From positions 1-60,636 of the forward strand of contig CAPNAV010000002.1 in NCBI GenBank assembly GCA_948663575.1: 60,636 nucleotides of DNA, read 5' to 3'. This document shows positions 18,064-26,968 of this stretch, in pieces (position 1 is the stretch's first letter; each line of letters starts with the position of its first letter). Source of the DNA: an uncultured Candidatus Saccharibacteria bacterium (lineage in GTDB: Bacteria > Patescibacteriota > Saccharimonadia > Saccharimonadales > Saccharimonadaceae). A program made the translations under genes and the position numbers. Below the pieces are notes generated by a model that saw only the letters and a program-made list of their open reading frames with translations, was not told where the DNA came from and ran no database searches.

Positions 18064-19137
18064 CTATGTTATACTATGTGCCACTTTTTCTAGATGTTCT
18101 TTGGCTTTTGCGGTCACAGCTCTGCCTCGCGGTGTACGTTCAATCAGTCCTAACTGTAACATATATGGCTCATAATAATCCTCAATCGTAGCCGCCTCGT
18201 CCCCAGTCAACGCCGCAATTGTCGTGAGCCCTACTGGTCGGTCGCCATAATTGTCAAACATCAGCTGTAGCATATTTCTATCCGCCGGATCCAGTCCTAG
18301 CTCATCGATTTCCATCAGTTCCAATGCTCCGTGCGTCAAATCTACGTCAATATACCCATCCCCATGCACTTCCGCATAGTCGCGCACGCGTTTTGCTAAG
18401 CGGTTTGCAATCCTCGGCGTTAGGCGCGAGCGTGTTGCAAGCAAAGCTGTTGCCTCTGGTGCAATTTTTGTCCCCAAGATTACTGCTGTTCGGCTAATTA
18501 TTTTCTCAATTTCCGGAATTTTATAGTATTCCAAGCGATGAATTAACCCAAAACGATCGCGCAGTGGCCCCGCCAGGGAACCAGTGCGCGTTGTTGCTCC
18601 TACAACTGTGAATTTTGGTAAATCTAGTCGCACCGATCTTGCCGCTGGCCCCTTCCCGATCACGATGTCAAGTTTATAATCCTCCATCGCCGAATACAGC
18701 ACTTCCTCCACCGCTCGTCTCAAGCGGTGAATCTCATCAATAAATAAAACATCGCCATTCTGCAAATTCGTCAAAATCGACGCCAAATCACCCGCGCGCT
18801 CAATCGCCGGACCACTTGTCACTCGCAAATTCGCCCCCATTTCATGCGCAATAATATTTGCCATCGTAGTTTTACCAAGCCCCGGCGGTCCGTATAATAA
18901 GACGTGATCTAGTGTCGTGCCGTCATCGCGTTTTTTGACGGCATCAATCGCCAGCTTCAAATTCTTCTTTAGTCGCTCTTGTCCTACGTAATCCGCAAAA
19001 GACAACGGCCTAAGCGATACCTCCTCCGCCTGCTCCGCCAGATTATCTGCATCCACTCCCGCATCTACCAGTCGCTCTGGCTTTGCTACTTTCTCGGCCT
19101 TTTCTGCCTCTACCTCCGCACTCCTCTCAATTCCCAT
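18064..19137 (-). CDS. ruvB: Holliday junction branch migration helicase RuvB
   Basis: The 357-residue product has an acidic/basic N-terminal arm of about 35 residues, then RPLSFADYVGQERLKKNL. The AAA+ core shows Walker A GPPGLGKTT, Walker B DEIHRL, sensor I GATTR and the arginine-finger region PLRDRFG. A C-terminal winged helix contains TPRGRAVT. RuvB hexamers drive branch migration with RuvA during recombinational repair. ruvA and ruvC are not in this window. The start is placed at 19137 because TGA TATAAT ends 7 nt upstream; the ATG nine bases earlier overlaps the -10 box and could not be in the message. Confidence 0.95.
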   Translation of the reverse strand: MGIERSAEVEAEKAEKVAKPERLVDAGVDADNLAEQAEEVSLRPLSFADYVGQERLKKNLKLAIDAVKKRDDGTTLDHVLLYGPPGLGKTTMANIIAHEMGANLRVTSGPAIERAGDLASILTNLQNGDVLFIDEIHRLRRAVEEVLYSAMEDYKLDIVIGKGPAARSVRLDLPKFTVVGATTRTGSLAGPLRDRFGLIHRLEYYKIPEIEKIISRTAVILGTKIAPEATALLATRSRLTPRIANRLAKRVRDYAEVHGDGYIDVDLTHGALELMEIDELGLDPADRNMLQLMFDNYGDRPVGLTTIAALTGDEAATIEDYYEPYMLQLGLIERTPRGRAVTAKAKEHLEKVAHSIT

Positions 19138-19144
19138 ATTCCTC

Positions 19145-19153
19145 ATTATATCA
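19145..19153 (-). promoter_or_regulatory. Extended -10 promoter, leaderless ruvB start
   Basis: TGA TATAAT on the minus strand, ending 7 nt before the ATG at 19137. The box itself contains the upstream ATG. Confidence 0.65.
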
Positions 19154-19183
19154 TACCTCCCTCGCCTCGGTATAATCCAGCCA

Positions 19184-19214
19184 GCAAAAATCCCCGACTA
19201 TCACGCCAGGGACT
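19184..19214 (-). terminator. Terminator of the orphan gene
   Basis: On the minus strand AGTCCCTG pairs with CGGGGATT (two G-T pairs) and leads into TTTTTGC, 40 nt after the stop at 19255. Confidence 0.6.
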
Positions 19215-19254
19215 TTCGACTTATCACCTATCCTCCTTTCATTGTGCTAATGTT

Positions 19255-20559
19255 TTAATCAGGGCTAACAATCCGAAATCCAATGTCATCCGTCGCTCCG
19301 TAAACATAGAACAGGATGCTCCGTCCATCCGACAGTTCCTGCGTCAACTCGATACCAGTACAAGACAAACCCTTATAATCACTCCGATAGCAATATTCCC
19401 ACATGCCGTCCGGCATTGCCCAGGCTTCCGCTCGTTCAGGCTTCTCGTCACTTTCTTTGTAATAAATTGTTGGCCAAAGCTCTATTTCTCCAAATGCCTT
19501 TCCCAGATCTAATTGCAAGGTCTGACCAAACGGTTCACGATCAAAGCATGTCTTCATGCAAAGTTCTGCTACCGGCGCCGCCGTCACTAAAGCGAATTCT
19601 TCGGGAGCATTAAAAAGCAATGTCGCTAAATTAAACTGACGGACGCCTTTCTTGGATAGCATCGCTCCGAATGTGTCGCTCAAATGCAAGTTGTAGACCT
19701 GCCTAGGATGAGCTACTGGGTATATAGTGCCTTTCAGGTTCATTGCCTGAATTTCCTTCACGAAGCCTGTTAAATCATCCTCCGACCAAAGCATGCATCC
19801 CTTAACGTCGCACAGGTGATCTACGATCTCCCAGAAGCCACTATACGGCAGTTCGCATGCGCAGTCCGGAGGGAACTGTTCCATGAATTTCTCATCCACT
19901 TCTATGCGAGGCGAATTCGATATCCATGATTCATCGCTCTCGTCCAATGACGGATACAAGATTGGCTCCATAAAAAACCGTCCATTCCATTTCAGATAAA
20001 GCATCCAGCAGTCAGTGAGCGCAGTTTGATTTGCAGGCGGTTTTAATGTCTGGCATAACTTTCCGAACACTAATCCTGCTGTAATCGCTGTTGTCTGGAA
20101 CCAGTACTCATTCTCCTCGTCCCATACATCATCAAAGAGGTGTTGCTCCCAATTCCCAGTATCAGCAGCGCTTATAGAGTCTACTTGTTCATCCGTCTCA
20201 TCGTTACCCATTGATGTCTCTGAATCCTTCTCGGCATTGCTTATTGCGTCGAGCATTGCTTTAATTTCCGACTCACTCAGGATCCCTATGTCTCGAACCT
20301 CTTTCATTTGTCGCTCATCAACCGGCATACCGTCGATTGCATTAATGATAAACTCGGCCATATCCTTGGCGACAGAGTGAATTAAAGTATTAATCAAGAC
20401 ATCAGCCACTTCGCTGGCCATTACACCGTTGGCTACCGAATCCGTCTCTCTGTCATTCCGACTGTCTGAGCCTACTTCTTTAATCTCAATGTTCATCACC
20501 GGCTTTTCTTCTGCGGCCTCCATAGTTTTCAGGATGCTTTCTCTTGTCTGATCTGTCAT
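19255..20559 (-). CDS. Unrecognised 434-residue acidic protein
   Basis: I do not recognise the family. No signal peptide or membrane segment is visible, so it is probably cytoplasmic. The first 150 residues are acidic and partly disordered, with a helical stretch (ASEVADVLINTLIHSVAKDM). The remainder is a mixed alpha/beta region with several Trp and Cys residues (ENEYWFQTTAITAG, DVKGCMLWSEDDL). It is a single gene with a very good promoter (TTGACA-17-TACGAT), an AAAGGAGGG ribosome binding site 5 nt before the ATG, and a terminator. The strong expression signals suggest an abundant product. Confidence 0.75.
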   Translation of the reverse strand: MTDQTRESILKTMEAAEEKPVMNIEIKEVGSDSRNDRETDSVANGVMASEVADVLINTLIHSVAKDMAEFIINAIDGMPVDERQMKEVRDIGILSESEIKAMLDAISNAEKDSETSMGNDETDEQVDSISAADTGNWEQHLFDDVWDEENEYWFQTTAITAGLVFGKLCQTLKPPANQTALTDCWMLYLKWNGRFFMEPILYPSLDESDESWISNSPRIEVDEKFMEQFPPDCACELPYSGFWEIVDHLCDVKGCMLWSEDDLTGFVKEIQAMNLKGTIYPVAHPRQVYNLHLSDTFGAMLSKKGVRQFNLATLLFNAPEEFALVTAAPVAELCMKTCFDREPFGQTLQLDLGKAFGEIELWPTIYYKESDEKPERAEAWAMPDGMWEYCYRSDYKGLSCTGIELTQELSDGRSILFYVYGATDDIGFRIVSPD

Positions 20560-20696
20560 ATTACCCTCCTTTATTTATGACTGGTTCCAAAGTTTCTACT
20601 CGTCCATCTTAAAGCACACCAAACCAGCACCTTTTCATAAGGTGATAAAGTCTCAAAAAGTGCGCTTAGTTCGAAAAACGAGCTAATTACATATCT

Positions 20697-20725
20697 ATCG
20701 TAGCACAGAATCGTAAAAATGTCAA
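20697..20725 (-). promoter_or_regulatory. Strong promoter of the orphan gene
   Basis: On the minus strand: TTGACA (20725-20720), 17 nt, TACGAT (20702-20697), with TGC before the -10. It closely resembles the rRNA promoter at 60161-60189, sharing TTGACA and TCTGTGCTAC at the same spacing. Confidence 0.75.
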
Positions 20726-20729
20726 CTAT

Positions 20730-20764
20730 AACCGCAGTTACATATCTGTCGGCTACGGTTTTTT
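20730..20764 (+). terminator. Hairpin with T-tract, possible terminator
   Basis: AACCGCAG pairs with CTACGGTT (one mismatch), followed by TTTT, within the 440-bp gap 20560-20999. No gene on the + strand precedes it, so its role is unclear. The rest of the gap holds only the listed promoters and operator-like site. Confidence 0.3.
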
Positions 20765-20894
20765 GTAAAGATAGTTATAAATCATGTAAAAAATCCTCTA
20801 AAAAACACCTCGACAAAAAGCATAAATACTAATAAAGTTTACCATTGGCTTTGTCAAATAATTCACAACGCCGCCTATAAAGGCTCTCATAAAT

Positions 20895-20910
20895 GTTATA
20901 TTATTACAAC
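20895..20910. promoter_or_regulatory. Imperfect copy of the GTTGTA/TACAAC palindrome
   Basis: GTTATA-N4-TACAAC, flanked by AT on both sides as in the perfect copies. It lies about 80 bp upstream of the agmatine operon promoter. One arm base and the spacer length differ, so it is only a possible site. Confidence 0.25.
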
Positions 20911-20965
20911 ATTTATCTTTAAGGCAAAGTGATTATTCAACAACATCTTTGCTAACATTGACCTA

Positions 20966-20993
20966 TTGCGCTTATCTTAAACTCCGCTATAAT
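20966..20993 (+). promoter_or_regulatory. Promoter of the agmatine operon, leaderless start
   Basis: TTGCGC (20966-20971), 16 nt, TATAAT (20988-20993). The box ends 6 nt before the ATG at 21000 and so selects that start over an in-frame ATG at 20949. Confidence 0.65.
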
Positions 20994-20999
20994 AAAAGT

Positions 21000-22019
21000 A
21001 TGTATAATCCTTATGAAATAGAACATAAAACCCCGTCCCACAAGGACTATCTAGATACTACTGATTTCGACCAGTCTGAGATGCTCGACATGGTAAAAAT
21101 CTCCACTACTATCCGCAGCTTCATCAAAGAAGGCGGCACTCTAGCGACTTTATACCACAAGAATCTTGCTATGATTTTTGAGCAAAAGTCCACTCGCACC
21201 CGTGTTTCTTTCGAAGTTGGCATGGAACAGCTTGGCGGTCACGCACTCAATCTTGCCCCCGGCGCCATTCAGCTTGGCGGCCACGAAACTATTGGCGATA
21301 CCGCCCAGGTCATTTCCCGTATGTGTGATTTGATCATGGCTCGTGTTGACCGTCACGAAAGCGTCGTTGAACTTGCTACTCGTTCTGCTGTCCCCGTTAT
21401 TAACGGTATGTCCGATTATAATCACCCTACCCAAGAGCTTGGTGATATTATCACAATTTTCGATCACATTCCCGAGGATAAATCTCTCGACAAGGTGAAG
21501 GTAGTTTTCGTCGGCGACTGCACTCAAGTTTGCGTCTCGCTCATGATGATCACAACCAAGATGGGTATGAACTTTGTTCAGTATGCGCCGCCCTCGAAAT
21601 GGCTTGGCGATGATTATATTAAAATCGGTCGTGCTAATACGCAGCGCTACGGCGGCAGTGTTCACGTTTCCGACAATCCCGCCGTGCTCGAAGGTGCAGA
21701 TTTCATCTATACCGATGTCTGGTATGGTCTCTACGACAAAGAAACTCCCAAAGAGGTCTACATGCGCGAATTTTATCCTAAATACCAAGTTAACGATGAG
21801 CTCCTTGCGCTCACCGGCAACCCTAAGGTCAAGTTTATGCATTGTCTTCCTGCTAATCGCAACGAGGAGGTTACTGACAGCGTTTTGGATGGGCCGAATT
21901 CTATCGCCTGGGATCAAGCCGAGAATCGCCTCACTGCTCAACGTGGATTATTGTTATATTTTGGCGGCGTCGCTCAAGATGCCCTTGATGACATAAAAAG
22001 GCAAAAGGAGGAAAACTAA
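21000..22019 (+). CDS. ptcA: Putrescine carbamoyltransferase
   Basis: The 339-residue product is a transcarbamylase with the carbamoyl-phosphate loop STRTR (about residue 64), HPTQ (about 145) and HCLP (about 281). Instead of the SMG loop of ornithine carbamoyltransferase it has DVWYG (about 238), the YG type described for putrescine enzymes, and a long C-terminal helix. It phosphorolyses N-carbamoylputrescine to putrescine and carbamoyl phosphate. Genes for an antiporter and agmatine deiminase follow, which supports putrescine over ornithine as substrate. The start codon overlaps no leader: the message is predicted to be leaderless. Ornithine specificity remains possible but less likely. Confidence 0.88.
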   Translation: MYNPYEIEHKTPSHKDYLDTTDFDQSEMLDMVKISTTIRSFIKEGGTLATLYHKNLAMIFEQKSTRTRVSFEVGMEQLGGHALNLAPGAIQLGGHETIGDTAQVISRMCDLIMARVDRHESVVELATRSAVPVINGMSDYNHPTQELGDIITIFDHIPEDKSLDKVKVVFVGDCTQVCVSLMMITTKMGMNFVQYAPPSKWLGDDYIKIGRANTQRYGGSVHVSDNPAVLEGADFIYTDVWYGLYDKETPKEVYMREFYPKYQVNDELLALTGNPKVKFMHCLPANRNEEVTDSVLDGPNSIAWDQAENRLTAQRGLLLYFGGVAQDALDDIKRQKEEN

Positions 22020-23506
22020 TGCCAAACAAAAAGAAAAAATATAAATTTAGGCTTTTCAGCGCCGTCCTTGCTACGGTCTGTATTATCCTAGTCGGCGACG
22101 CTGTCGCTCCAACTGCCGCTATTGGCAACTCTCAGTATATCTGGTGGATTATCATGCTCATTGGCTTCTTTGTTCCATATGGCTTAATCTCAGCTGAACT
22201 TGGCACGCAATACCCGTCTGAAGGTGGTATGTATACCTGGATCAAAAAAGCCTTCGGACCTAAGTGGGCTGGCCGTGTCGCCTGGTTCTATTGGGTGAAT
22301 TATCCGCTCTGGATTGCCTCTCTCGCCGATCTCGTCACTACTTACCTTTTGCAAATGCTCGGCTTCGAAATGACTTGGCCAATTATCTTGGCTATCCAGC
22401 TCGGCTACATTCTCCTTGTCAGCGTTCTCGGCGTCTTACGCGTTTCCCAGAGCGACATCCTTTCTAATATCGGTGCGTTCTGTAAAATCATCTTCATGGC
22501 CGGCCTCGGTGTACTTGGTATTTACGTACTCATCACTCAGGGCAGCGCCAACCCGGTTAACTCTATCGTCGACCTTCTTCCGCTCGTTGGCGAAAACGGC
22601 GGCTTTGATTTTGCTGGGCTCGGTTTTGTTGCTCTGATCATCTTTAACTTTCTCGGCTTCGAGGTCGTATCCACCTTTAGTGACGATATGGATAATCCTA
22701 AAAAAGAAATCCCCAAGGCCATCGTCCTTGGCGGTATTTTAATTGCTGTATTCTATCTCCTCGCCTCATTCGGTATCGGTGTTGCTATTCCGATCGAAGA
22801 ACTCGGCACAAACGACGGCCTCCTCGAGAGCTACAATAGTCTTCTCACCACTATCGGCTTCTCCACCGCTGCTATCAAAGCGATTATTGTAGTCGTCGGT
22901 GGTATGTTTATTTATACTCTTATCGCTAATATCGCTTCTTGGAACTTCGGTGTCAACTCCGTTATTGCCTATGCTGCCGAAGATGGCACTTTCCCAAAGT
23001 CTTGGTCTAAGCGCAACAAAAACGGCGTTCCGTATGTTGTGTCATTCTGGACCGGTCTTGTAGGTGCTATCATCGCTATCGGTGGTATTATTGTCGCTCA
23101 ATTCTTCCCAGAAGTCTCCAACCTATTCTGGACCTTCTTCTCCCTCAGCCTCGTCTGTCTCCTCATGTCTTATCTGCCAATGTTCGCTGCCTTCTGGAAA
23201 CTCCATCGGCAAGGTCCAGCCGTCAAGAACGGCTACTGGATTAACGGTGGCAAGATTAAAATCGCCCTGTTCACCTTCGTGCCTGTCTTCCTACTCGTTG
23301 TTGCATTATTCTTTACGCTTTTCCCGGACTTCACTCCAGAAACGTTCGCCGAAAACTGGCCACTCATTGTTGGCGCATGTCTTGCCGTTATACTTGGCGA
23401 AATTATGGTGCACGGCGTCGGTCAGCGCGGCTCCAATAGATCCAATACTAAGAAAACCAAGCAAACTCGCAGCTCAAAAACCAAACGCGTCAAGGCCGCG
23501 CGCTAG
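22019..23506 (+). CDS. aguD: APC-family agmatine/putrescine antiporter
   Basis: The 495-residue product has about 12 membrane helices and the APC start pattern (ILVGDAVAPTAAIGNSQY, then PYGLISAELGTQYPSEGG). The C-terminus is strongly basic (from about 465, SNRSNTKKTKQTRSSKTKR) and cytoplasmic. The start codon shares one base with the ptcA stop, so translation is coupled. Its position between the two agmatine enzymes indicates exchange of external agmatine for internal putrescine; the substrate is inferred from context. Confidence 0.85.
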   Translation: MPNKKKKYKFRLFSAVLATVCIILVGDAVAPTAAIGNSQYIWWIIMLIGFFVPYGLISAELGTQYPSEGGMYTWIKKAFGPKWAGRVAWFYWVNYPLWIASLADLVTTYLLQMLGFEMTWPIILAIQLGYILLVSVLGVLRVSQSDILSNIGAFCKIIFMAGLGVLGIYVLITQGSANPVNSIVDLLPLVGENGGFDFAGLGFVALIIFNFLGFEVVSTFSDDMDNPKKEIPKAIVLGGILIAVFYLLASFGIGVAIPIEELGTNDGLLESYNSLLTTIGFSTAAIKAIIVVVGGMFIYTLIANIASWNFGVNSVIAYAAEDGTFPKSWSKRNKNGVPYVVSFWTGLVGAIIAIGGIIVAQFFPEVSNLFWTFFSLSLVCLLMSYLPMFAAFWKLHRQGPAVKNGYWINGGKIKIALFTFVPVFLLVVALFFTLFPDFTPETFAENWPLIVGACLAVILGEIMVHGVGQRGSNRSNTKKTKQTRSSKTKRVKAAR

Positions 23507-23535
23507 AACAAATAAATCGAAAGGATATCAAAAGC

Positions 23536-24630
23536 ATGATTATTAAAAGTACTCCAAAAGCCGATGGTTATTATATGCCGTCCGAGTTAGCCGAGCATCG
23601 CTGCACCTATATTCTTTGGCCGCAGCGCGAGGATAACTGGCGTTACAATGGCGAATATGCCCAGGAAGCATTCAAAAAAGTCATCCAAACCATCGCCAAA
23701 TACGAACCCGTTATCGTCGGTACCAACAAAGGTCAGTATCTACACTTGCTCTTTATGGATATGCCGAATGTTTTTATCGCCGAAATTAGCAATAACGATT
23801 CCTGGATTCGTGACACAGGCGCCACCTTCGTAGTTAATGGCCGGGGTCGCATGCGTGCTGTTGACTGGAAATTCAACGCTTATGGCGGCCTCGTCAATGG
23901 TCTCTATTTCCCATGGGACCAAGATGATTTTATTGCCCCCAAAATGGCAGCTATCGAGGGCGTAGATTATTATCACCTTCCCGATTTTGTTCTTGAAGGC
24001 GGCTCTGTTCATAGTGACGGTGAAGGCACTATTCTCACCACCGAAGAAACCTTACTCGACCCAGGACGCAACCCTGATATGACTAAAGAAGAAATCGAAG
24101 AAAAACTCAAAGAATATCTTGGCGCCGAAAAAGTCCTTTGGATTCCAAAGGGTATCTACATGGACGAAGATACTAATGGCCATGTCGACAATATCTGCCA
24201 GTGGGTCGCTCCTGGCAAAGTAGTACTCGCTTGGGAAGATAATGAAGATGATCCTCAATACGAACGTTCCAAGGCCGCTTATGATTATCTTAAGAGCCAA
24301 ACCGATGCCAAAGGCCGTCCTATTGAGATCGTCAAAATCCACGTGCCAAACCCAATTCTCATCACCAAGGAAGAATCTGATGGCGTAGACATCGTCGAAG
24401 GCACCTTCCCACGCAACGAAGGCGACCGTTTGCCGGCCAGCTATATTAATTATTATAACTGCAACGGTGCTATTATTTTGCCAATTTTCGATGATCCGCA
24501 CGATCAAGCCGCCATTGACACATTACAAGAACTTTTCCCGGACAAGGTCATCGAGCCAATTTACGCCCGCGAAATTCTCCTTGGCGGTGGCAATATTCAC
24601 TGTATTACGCAGCAGGTGCCTCGCCCATAG
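23536..24630 (+). CDS. aguA: Agmatine deiminase
   Basis: The 364-residue product is of typical family length. Guanidine-deiminase signatures are present: WPQREDNW near the N-terminus, NDSWIRDTG (about 91), LEGGSVHSDG (about 155), NGHVDN (about 215) and the nucleophile Cys356 in GGGNIHCITQQ. It hydrolyses agmatine to N-carbamoylputrescine and ammonia in the cytoplasm. AAAGGA precedes the ATG. It closes the three-gene operon; the carbamate kinase gene that usually completes the pathway is absent here, and the next gene is gpmI. Confidence 0.95.
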   Translation: MIIKSTPKADGYYMPSELAEHRCTYILWPQREDNWRYNGEYAQEAFKKVIQTIAKYEPVIVGTNKGQYLHLLFMDMPNVFIAEISNNDSWIRDTGATFVVNGRGRMRAVDWKFNAYGGLVNGLYFPWDQDDFIAPKMAAIEGVDYYHLPDFVLEGGSVHSDGEGTILTTEETLLDPGRNPDMTKEEIEEKLKEYLGAEKVLWIPKGIYMDEDTNGHVDNICQWVAPGKVVLAWEDNEDDPQYERSKAAYDYLKSQTDAKGRPIEIVKIHVPNPILITKEESDGVDIVEGTFPRNEGDRLPASYINYYNCNGAIILPIFDDPHDQAAIDTLQELFPDKVIEPIYAREILLGGGNIHCITQQVPRP

Positions 24631-24641
24631 CTTCAGAAGTT

Positions 24642-24672
24642 GGCGGTAGGGAATTATCAGTTGCCTGCCGCC
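24642..24672 (+). terminator. Hairpin after aguA
   Basis: A 9-bp stem GGCGGTAGG / CCTGCCGCC (one G-T pair), 12 nt after the stop, with no T-tract. It probably marks the operon end, possibly acting as an mRNA 3' stabiliser. Confidence 0.45.
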
Positions 24673-24842
24673 TCAACATTAGAATAATATCCTCAATAAG
24701 ATTAAACCATGCTGCTATAGGTGCGGAGAACTGTTAATCTTCGCTTACTTTACCGCCAAAAACCGCGCCGTCAGTCTTTCATGCAGCTTATTACGGACCA
24801 TATTAGCATAAACATTATAAAATGTCAATAGGAAATACGTTT

Positions 24843-26546
24843 ATGAAGAAATTACATTATGATGGCCCCGTCGTTCTCGTAGTGATGGATGGCGTTGGGT
24901 TGTCTGCTCGTCGGAGTGGCAACGCGGTTCGTCAGGCGCACACCGAATTCCTCGACCACGCTATGCTAAACTATCTCAATATCCCGCTTGCCGCATCTGG
25001 CGAAGCGGTAGGAATTATGCCTGGGCAGATGGGAAATTCTGAAGTTGGGCATAATGCACTGGGCGCTGGTCAAATTATCAAGCAAGGTATCGCTGGCATT
25101 GAGGCTGCCTTTAAGATTGGTGATATTTGGCAAAGCAAGGCTTGGCGTGGCGCCATGGAATACCTCAAAGCAGGAAAAGATGCTGCCTCAAGTTGCCCTA
25201 CGCTCCATTTTTCTGGTATCTTTTCTGACGGTGGCGTCCATAGCGATATTCGCCATCTCGAGCAGATGATCCAGCGCGCCCATGATGAAGGTATTTGCAA
25301 GATTCGTATTCATTGCGTATTCGACGGTCGCGATGTTCCTCCTCAGTCCGAGCCCAAGTATATCGAACGTTTAGAGGAATTTCTTAGTCAGTTCAAAGAC
25401 TCCGATTACCGTATCGCCTCTGGCGCCGGCCGCATGGTAGCCGTCGCTGATCGCTATGAGAACGATTGGGGGATGGTAAAACTTGGCTGGGATATGATGG
25501 TGTATGGCAAGGCTCCCCGCGAGTTTCGCTCTGCCAAGGACGCTATTGCTACTTTGCGTCGCGAGAACCCTGGTATCCAAGATCAATATCTGCCCGCTTT
25601 TGTGATTATTGAAAACCTCGCTGCCACATCCTCTCTTGCCTCTCGCGCTATTAAGGCTAGTAAGTCCACTGCCAACGCTCAGACCGGCGCCGAACCTGTT
25701 GGTCCTATTCATGATGGCGACGCCGTTATATATTATGATTTTCGTGCCGACCGTGCTATCGAAATCGCCCGCGCTTTCACGGAAGACAAGTTCGATAAGT
25801 TTGATCGTTCAAGTGATTCCCGCGCCAAGGTCGATGCCGCCAAGAATCCCGGTCCGAAGGTCTTCTTTGCTGCCATGACTGAATATGATTCTGATCATCA
25901 CATCCCAAAACATATCCTCGTTCCGCCGGTGCAAATTGAATCGCCACTCAACACTTTCCTTGGTCAAAACAAGATCTCGCAGCTAGCCATCTCCGAAACC
26001 GTCAAATTCGGGCATATCACTTATTATTTCAATGGCAACAGTTATAGTAAAGCTCCTCTTGAAACTCATATCGAAATCGCCTCCGATACTCAACCCTTCA
26101 ATACTCGTCCTTGGATGAAATCCGCCGAAATCACTGATACCGTGCTAGAGAATCTCGATCAGTATAAGTTTATTCGCATCAATTATCCGGGTGGCGATAT
26201 GGTTGGTCATTTTGCCGAGCTTGAGCCGACGATTGTAGCAATGGAAGCTATCGATCTCCAACTCGCGCGCCTCGCCAAGAAAATTGATGAAGTCGGCGGT
26301 ATGATGCTGATTACGGCCGATCACGGCAATGCTGAGGAATTGATTAGTAAAGACGGTGTGCCGCGCACCTCTCATACTACTAGCCCGGTGCCATGCATCT
26401 TCTATGACAATACAAAAAACGCAGGGAAATACCATGCTGCCAAACTCGATGATGCCGGTCTTACCAACGTCGCCGCGACTATCGCTACGCTACTTGGACT
26501 ACCCGACTATCCTGCCTCTTGGCGCCCGCCGCTCATCAGCGCTTAA
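24843..26546 (+). CDS. gpmI: 2,3-bisphosphoglycerate-independent phosphoglycerate mutase
   Basis: The 567-residue product shows the alkaline-phosphatase-superfamily metal motifs: VVMDGVG, the phosphoserine motif GNSEVGHNALGAG, DYRIASGAGRM, YYDFRADRA, GDMVGH and TADHGNAE. It interconverts 3- and 2-phosphoglycerate in glycolysis and uses two manganese ions. The family is usually about 510 residues; here extra residues lie around 255-285 (a Ser/Ala-rich stretch before GPIHDGDAVIYYDF). The ATG at 24843 has AGGAAA 7 nt upstream; an in-frame ATG at 24822 overlaps a TATAAA box and would probably not be transcribed. Confidence 0.93.
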   Translation: MKKLHYDGPVVLVVMDGVGLSARRSGNAVRQAHTEFLDHAMLNYLNIPLAASGEAVGIMPGQMGNSEVGHNALGAGQIIKQGIAGIEAAFKIGDIWQSKAWRGAMEYLKAGKDAASSCPTLHFSGIFSDGGVHSDIRHLEQMIQRAHDEGICKIRIHCVFDGRDVPPQSEPKYIERLEEFLSQFKDSDYRIASGAGRMVAVADRYENDWGMVKLGWDMMVYGKAPREFRSAKDAIATLRRENPGIQDQYLPAFVIIENLAATSSLASRAIKASKSTANAQTGAEPVGPIHDGDAVIYYDFRADRAIEIARAFTEDKFDKFDRSSDSRAKVDAAKNPGPKVFFAAMTEYDSDHHIPKHILVPPVQIESPLNTFLGQNKISQLAISETVKFGHITYYFNGNSYSKAPLETHIEIASDTQPFNTRPWMKSAEITDTVLENLDQYKFIRINYPGGDMVGHFAELEPTIVAMEAIDLQLARLAKKIDEVGGMMLITADHGNAEELISKDGVPRTSHTTSPVPCIFYDNTKNAGKYHAAKLDDAGLTNVAATIATLLGLPDYPASWRPPLISA

Positions 26547-26953
26547 AGCTATTCTCGCACACTGAGATAGGCGGAGTGCAGTAGTCGGCTATCACTACAG
26601 AAATGTATCCTAGTAGGTAAAATAGCCGCAAATATTCTGCTAGCGCCTCAATCTATCCTAGACCCTGAGTCTCTGCTGTCGTCTACATAAATCAGTTACC
26701 TTGTAATATAGTTATCCCATTTTCTTTCATCTCTTATGCTGAGAGCTCTGCTATCTTGAATCTGGGTTTGCATATTAACCATATATGCAGACATAATAGA
26801 CAGCAAAATGACGACGTCCTTTACGATTATTGAATATGATGTCTATTGTTTTTCACTTCGATGCAATGGCTGATGATTGGTATTGATTCAAGAGCTGTGC
26901 TTTTCACCTTGTCGTAGTAGGCAAGCAAAAAGAAAATTCTTTACGCCAGCATA
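26547..26953. other. Non-coding gap, nothing recognised
   Basis: About 400 bp of AT-rich sequence between gpmI and the PRC-barrel gene. I see no open frame with coding character, no strong terminator and no tRNA. A weak stem (CTTG / CAAG inside CTTTT / AAAAG) lies near 26899-26932. Confidence 0.4.
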
Positions 26954-26962
26954 TGGTATAAT
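26954..26962 (+). promoter_or_regulatory. Extended -10 promoter, leaderless start
   Basis: TGG TATAAT (26954-26962) ends 6 nt before the ATG at 26969. Confidence 0.65.
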
Positions 26963-26968
26963 TAGTTT

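Noticed and set aside
21000..22019. Ornithine carbamoyltransferase (argF/arcB) as the name for this gene
   Set aside because: The SMG loop is absent, DVWYG is present and the neighbours are agmatine genes, so putrescine carbamoyltransferase fits better.
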